NCBI GenBank assembly: GCA_016124575.1
Contig: WGNM01000034.1
Coordinates: 24,718 to 88,717 of the forward strand
From: Cryomorphaceae bacterium
Lineage (GTDB): Bacteria; Bacteroidota; Bacteroidia; Flavobacteriales_D; Sanyastnellaceae
DNA: 64,000 nucleotides
Direction: 5' to 3'
The notes under the pieces are model-generated. The model saw only the letters and a program-made list of their open reading frames with translations. It made no database searches and was not told the origin of the DNA. A program made the translations under genes and the position numbers. Shown in pieces: positions 61,639 to 64,000 of this stretch. Each line of letters opens with the position of its first letter. The first letter of the stretch is position 1.

Positions 61639-61701
61639 CGTAAAACCCAATAAAAAATGCGCCAAGCCTCAGCTTGAGCGCATTTTTTATTGGGTTTTAC
61701 G
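61639..61701. repeat. Long inverted repeat downstream of tRNA-Arg
   Basis: Arms 61639-61662 and 61678-61701 are perfect 24-nt inverted copies; the 15-nt loop adds a CAAGC/GCTTG extension. The structure is created where the tRNA-proximal copy of the repeat meets the first inverted 101-bp unit. Confidence 0.9.
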
Positions 61702-61772
61702 AACCCCAGACGTTAGTCAGAGGTTTTTGCTTTCGGAATTCGGATAGACAGGATCACGTAGTAATCCTCCGC
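61672..61772. repeat. 101-bp repeat, copy A
   Basis: First unit of a direct tandem repeat with period 101 (next copy at 61773), differing from copy B at five positions. It contains a terminator-like hairpin, CCCC(A)GAC / GTC(A)G-GG followed by TTTTT. Read on the minus strand it resembles the tRNA-Arg 3' end plus terminator region (shared ATCCTGTC, AAAGCAAAAAC and TTCGTAAAACCCAA in order). Confidence 0.9.
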
Positions 61773-61873
61773 GCTTGAGCGCATTTTTTCTTGGGTTTTA
61801 CGAACCCCAGACGGTAGTCAGGGGTTTTTGCTTTCGGAATTCGGATAGACAGGATCACGTAGTAATCCACCCC
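61773..61873. repeat. 101-bp repeat, copy B
   Basis: Second unit, same period and content as copy A. Its hairpin is the better formed: CCCCAGAC-GGTA-GTCAGGGG with one A-A mismatch, then TTTTT. A third, truncated copy begins at 61874 and is recognisable for 14-18 nt. Confidence 0.9.
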
Positions 61874-61891
61874 GCTTGAGCGCATTTCTTG
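61874..61891. repeat. Truncated third copy of the 101-bp repeat
   Basis: GCTTGAGCGCATTT continues exactly in register with copies A and B, then CTTG matches after a 3-nt gap, after which similarity is lost. Confidence 0.6.
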
Positions 61892-62291
61892 CAAGCCCTG
61901 TCTGCTCTGTTGAAGCCACTTGCCAAAATTCCTCGGTTATTGGCATCTAATGATTGATGAGGCTTAACAAGGATAATAGATAAGTGAGATTGCCATGCAA
62001 TGAAATGGTCTGGTTTGTTTGGTCAATAATTTTGGTTGTGAGAATATCATCATGTGGGGACTATACTACTGTTTAACGACCATGGAAATGAGCGATTGAT
62101 AAACAGAATTTAAAGATTACATGAGATTTCTTAAGTGACCAAACTGTTGTTTTTGAAATTTATTCGCCTCACTGAGACCTGATTGCACTGAAATGAGTTT
62201 AGAACCGGTAAGCGGTTTCGATGAAAACACTATTTTCACTTTTTTCTTGATTCGTGTTTAAACGACGGACTAAGAATAACAAATTCCACGA
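61892..62291. other. Gene-free, AT-rich intergenic stretch
   Basis: 400 nt between the repeats and the ECF sigma gene. Only very short frames are present (for example a 23-codon hydrophobic frame at 62005-62076, not accepted) and one small TGCCAA/TTGGCA inverted repeat at 61921-61945. The promoter of the sigma gene is expected within it but no good TAnnTTTG box is seen. Confidence 0.55.
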
Positions 62292-62858
62292 ATGTTCAAA
62301 AAAGAAACATTACGTTCTGAAGATCTTGTTTCGCAGTTAGTATCTCTGTTTAGTGATGAGATGCTTTCATGGGCATATAGCAAAACATCGAAAAGAGAAA
62401 TTGCCGAAGATCTAGTTCAAGAGACGTTTTTAGCAGCGTTTAAAGGAATTGGTCGATTTCAAGAGGGTAGTAGTTACAAGACATGGTTGTTCGGGATATT
62501 GAATAATAAGATTGCCGATTATCATCGCGACCGAATTCGAAAGGGCCACGATCAAAGTAAGGAGAACCATTTGGATATGTTTGATGGAAAAGGGGCGTGG
62601 ACGGAAGGTTCAAAGCCTGAAAAATGGGACTACGAAGCGCAATTACTCGATGATTCAGAATTTAATCAAGTGTTGCATCTGTGCATGGATCAATTGCCTG
62701 AACATTGGTCGGCAGCATTGACCTATAAATACTTGTCGGATAAAAAAGCAAGTGATATTTGTCAGGAATTGCAGATTTCTGAGACAAATTATTGGCAGAT
62801 CCTTCATAGAGCAAAACTGAAAGTTCGTGAATGTTTGGAAAGCAAATGGTTTAAATAG
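62292..62858 (+). CDS. ECF-type RNA polymerase sigma factor
   Basis: 188 aa. Region 2 is EIAEDLVQETFLAAFKGIGRFQEGSSYKTWLFGILNNKIADYHR (core-binding and -10 recognition), and region 4 is LPEHWSAALTYKYLSDKKASDICQELQISETNYWQILHRAKLKVRECLE with the helix-turn-helix. The insertion between them is acidic and Trp-rich (DMFDGKGAWTEGSKPEKWDYE), a form seen in the Bacteroidota ECF group whose partner is a tiny zinc-finger anti-sigma. The anti-sigma gene follows 7 nt later. Sigma controls an unknown regulon, possibly its own operon. Confidence 0.92.
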   Translation: MFKKETLRSEDLVSQLVSLFSDEMLSWAYSKTSKREIAEDLVQETFLAAFKGIGRFQEGSSYKTWLFGILNNKIADYHRDRIRKGHDQSKENHLDMFDGKGAWTEGSKPEKWDYEAQLLDDSEFNQVLHLCMDQLPEHWSAALTYKYLSDKKASDICQELQISETNYWQILHRAKLKVRECLESKWFK

Positions 62859-62865
62859 CTATAAC

Positions 62866-63099
62866 ATGAAATTGTCTTGTATTAAGTCGACAGTACTTAT
62901 TGAGAAGAAGGAGCTTTTTGGTTTAAGTATCATTGAAAACGTAAAATTAAGTTTTCATCTTTCGATATGTTCTTCGTGTAAAGATTACAAAAGGCAAAGT
63001 CAGTTGATTGACGCAGCGCTCCGTCAGCAATTTGTGACAAAATTGGAGTTCACAGAAGCTGAAAAGCAGGAAATAATCAATAAACTTAAAAGTGAGTAA
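62866..63099 (+). CDS. Zinc-finger anti-sigma factor
   Basis: 77 aa from ATG 62866 (MKLSCIKSTVLIEKKEL); the frame overlaps the sigma gene upstream but this start fits the family. It has the ZAS-type metal site HLSICSSC (His-x3-Cys-x2-Cys) at residues ~31-38 and an N-terminal CIKST that is a common first Cys. The length and lack of a transmembrane helix match small cytoplasmic anti-sigma factors of Bacteroidota. It would hold the ECF sigma inactive until an unknown signal. Confidence 0.82.
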   Translation: MKLSCIKSTVLIEKKELFGLSIIENVKLSFHLSICSSCKDYKRQSQLIDAALRQQFVTKLEFTEAEKQEIINKLKSE

Positions 63100-63165
63100 G
63101 TAGTCTGCCTCGTTAGCGAAGATCTTTAAGAATTATTGTTTTGGAAGACTTCTGAAAGCCACTAT

Positions 63166-63387
63166 TCACCAGAAGAGCAAATTACCTATCGAAATATTCA
63201 ATTCAATTAAATAGGTATAATTAAGTGTAAGCTCTTGACATCTGTTTTTGATTATCCGCAATGCTTCCTCATAATGCAATCCTGGACTTTCAAAGCTATG
63301 GTTAGCAACCATCAAGTCGTTTTTGGGGGCGATTTCAAAGTCATTGTTGATATCCGCTTGGAATGCAAGCTCAAGGGTGTGAAGCAT
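63166..63387 (-). CDS. Possible truncated or remnant protein, 73 aa
   Basis: Starts MLHTLELAFQADINNDFEIAPKNDLMVANHSFESP and continues LHYEEALRIIKNRCQELTLNYTYLIELNIS; amino-acid composition is protein-like but no family is recognised. It has no start-proximal promoter box. It may be the C-terminal fragment of a gene whose 5' part is the 33-codon frame at 63406-63507, 18 nt upstream on the same strand. Confidence 0.4.
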   Translation of the reverse strand: MLHTLELAFQADINNDFEIAPKNDLMVANHSFESPGLHYEEALRIIKNRCQELTLNYTYLIELNISIGNLLFW

Positions 63388-63405
63388 TTTGTGATGCCTT
63401 AGTAC

Positions 63406-63507
63406 TTACAAATCTATGTCGATGAATTTGCCTTCCGCTAAAATCTCCGAGATGAACCTCAAACCTTCAAAATCGCGGTTGTAACCCTGATTTGTTTCTT
63501 TGGGCAC
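63406..63507 (-). pseudogene. 33-codon coding-like fragment upstream of the 73-aa frame
   Basis: Minus strand GTG 63507 to TAA 63406 reads VPKETNQGYNRDFEGLRFIS followed by EILAEGKFIDIDL, a composition much like real protein (balanced charged and hydrophobic residues) but lacking an ATG. The next frame on this strand starts 18 nt later. Likely a decayed or frameshifted gene; family unknown. Confidence 0.3.
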
Positions 63508-63631
63508 GATTGCGAATAATTAATTTCTGGGCCGAAATTGAATTAATTGGAAGTGATATAAAAATATTTTCCTTTTTTGTCAGGTTTCGAATCAACGTCC
63601 GACAGATCAAATGAAATTTTAAAATAGCAGA

Positions 63632-63860
63632 ATGAAAATTGGAAAAATAATCAAATGGTCATTGATTCTTGGCATTATTGCACTATTCAGTGCTGGGGTA
63701 GGCTTTGTCTATTTGTGGTTCATACCTCATCGCAATGTGCAAGCTTCTTTAGTCGATTTTAATACAACCACCACTGAATTGGTAAATGAGTATTTAGCTG
63801 ATAATGATGCGGCGAATAGAAAATATTTACAAGAAGAGGGGAATTCAAAGATACTCGCTC
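63632..63860 (+). pseudogene. OB-fold (tRNA_anti-like) membrane-anchored gene truncated by an IS
   Basis: A 76-77-residue product: MKIGKIIKWSLILGIIALFS then ...GVGFVYLWFIPHRNVQASLVDFNTTTTELVNEYLADNDAANRKYLQEEGNSKIL. One transmembrane helix is followed by the start of the tRNA_anti-like (OB-fold) domain seen in many Bacteroidota (the PHRDVQ...LVNEYLADxxxANxKYL pattern), whose usual length is ~130 aa or more. The frame is cut by a stop arising at the point where the IS-like sequence TGTAGTACTCCCC begins (63861). The missing C-terminal half is presumably beyond the IS, outside the window. Confidence 0.72.
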
Positions 63861-64000
63861 TGTAGTACTCCCCAAAATCTCGACCATTGGTTAAGTTAAT
63901 AGAATTTAATAACTTAAACAAATGAAGTCATGAGAATGAAACGAAGAAAATTCACTGCAAAATTCAAGGCCCAAGTGGCCATTGAAGCCCTTAAGGAACG
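63861..64000 (+). mobile_element. Left end of an IS3-family insertion sequence (partial)
   Basis: The element begins at TGTAGTACTCCCC (63861), a left end starting with TG as IS3 family termini do, and interrupts the OB-fold gene. It contains the start of the transposase OrfA. The right end, direct repeats and orfB lie outside the window. A TTAAGTTA/TAACTTAA inverted repeat stands before orfA. Confidence 0.72.
63930..64000 (+). CDS. IS3-family transposase OrfA, N-terminus (cut by window end)
   Basis: ATG 63930 (or 63936) opens MRMKRRKFTAKFKAQVAIEALKE, which matches the N-terminal MKRRKFTxEFKAxVALEALKE of IS3-family OrfA, a helix-turn-helix transposase subunit. The reading frame continues past the last base of the window. 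Confidence 0.85.
   Translation, partial: MRMKRRKFTAKFKAQVAIEALKE

Noticed and set aside
61480..61665. Minus-strand open frame with IPTGFEPVT over tRNA-Arg
   Set aside because: Antisense read of the tRNA and terminator; a common mis-annotation.
61672..61873. CRISPR-like array
   Set aside because: Two adjacent 101-bp copies with no short repeat plus variable spacer pattern, and no cas genes in the window.
62005..62076. 23-codon hydrophobic frame (MVWFVWSIILVV) before the sigma gene
   Set aside because: AT-rich region makes such frames common; no start context or promoter supports it.

Overview
The window is chromosomal DNA from a member of the Bacteroidota, most likely a marine or freshwater Flavobacteriales-type organism. 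Four things point there. At least seven proteins carry type IX secretion (T9SS) C-terminal signals (type A sorting domains or CHU_C/type B domains). Lipoproteins are abundant. Genes are preceded by the Bacteroidota -7 box TAnnTTTG and lack purine-rich Shine-Dalgarno sites. Several genes belong to families typical of this phylum (DUF4494, DUF983, a DAHP synthase-chorismate mutase fusion, GNAT/YghO-like proteins). Most of the window is ordinary, densely packed housekeeping DNA; no CRISPR array, prophage or rRNA operon was seen.

Layout. 1-4.5 kb: end of a secreted PNGase F-like protein, then a minus-strand three-gene chain (YwqK/MORN-like protein, lipoprotein, T9SS subtilase) joined by 4-nt overlaps. 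4.6-12.3 kb: malate dehydrogenase, an outer-membrane protein, a large FG-GAP protein, a fasciclin lipoprotein and PEP carboxykinase. 12.3-21 kb: rsmE, a GH20 hexosaminidase lipoprotein, a single-domain response regulator, a PaaG-like enoyl-CoA isomerase, a lone STAS-like protein, and an smpB-bioA-ketosynthase run. 21-28.4 kb: pyrD, an MsbA-like ABC exporter, purB, an MBL-fold hydrolase, DUF983 and the aromatic-pathway fusion enzyme. 28.5-28.9 kb: tRNA-Leu(GAG) and tRNA-Lys(TTT). 30.4-41.5 kb: surface-protein genes, including a CUB/PKD/P-domain type B cargo and a tandem pair of paralogous ~1050-aa T9SS proteins, with a superfamily 1 helicase between them.

42.5-61.5 kb: a second housekeeping stretch (Gfo/Idh oxidoreductase, pcm, nnr, TsaC-like, fsa), a lectin-like type B cargo, and a four-gene membrane cassette (ZnT9-like transporter, holin-like protein, SPFH-GYF protein, zinc-ribbon membrane protein). 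It continues with a lipoprotein/sugar-transferase pair, a secreted phosphatase-like protein coupled to a DASS transporter, and rlmD-methyltransferase-phosphoribosyltransferase, ending at tRNA-Arg(TCT). 61.5-64 kb: the only clearly accessory-looking part. It holds a cluster of 101-bp repeats that look like inverted copies of the tRNA-Arg 3' flank, an ECF sigma/anti-sigma pair, small coding remnants, and an IS3-type element that truncates a small OB-fold gene at the right edge.

No wholly new multi-gene system is obvious. The observations most worth a second look are the tRNA-Arg repeat cluster, the IS-disrupted gene, an apparent class of leaderless genes whose -7 box sits exactly 4 nt before ATG, an RlmD-type methyltransferase that has lost its Fe-S cysteines, and a ketosynthase coupled to bioA.
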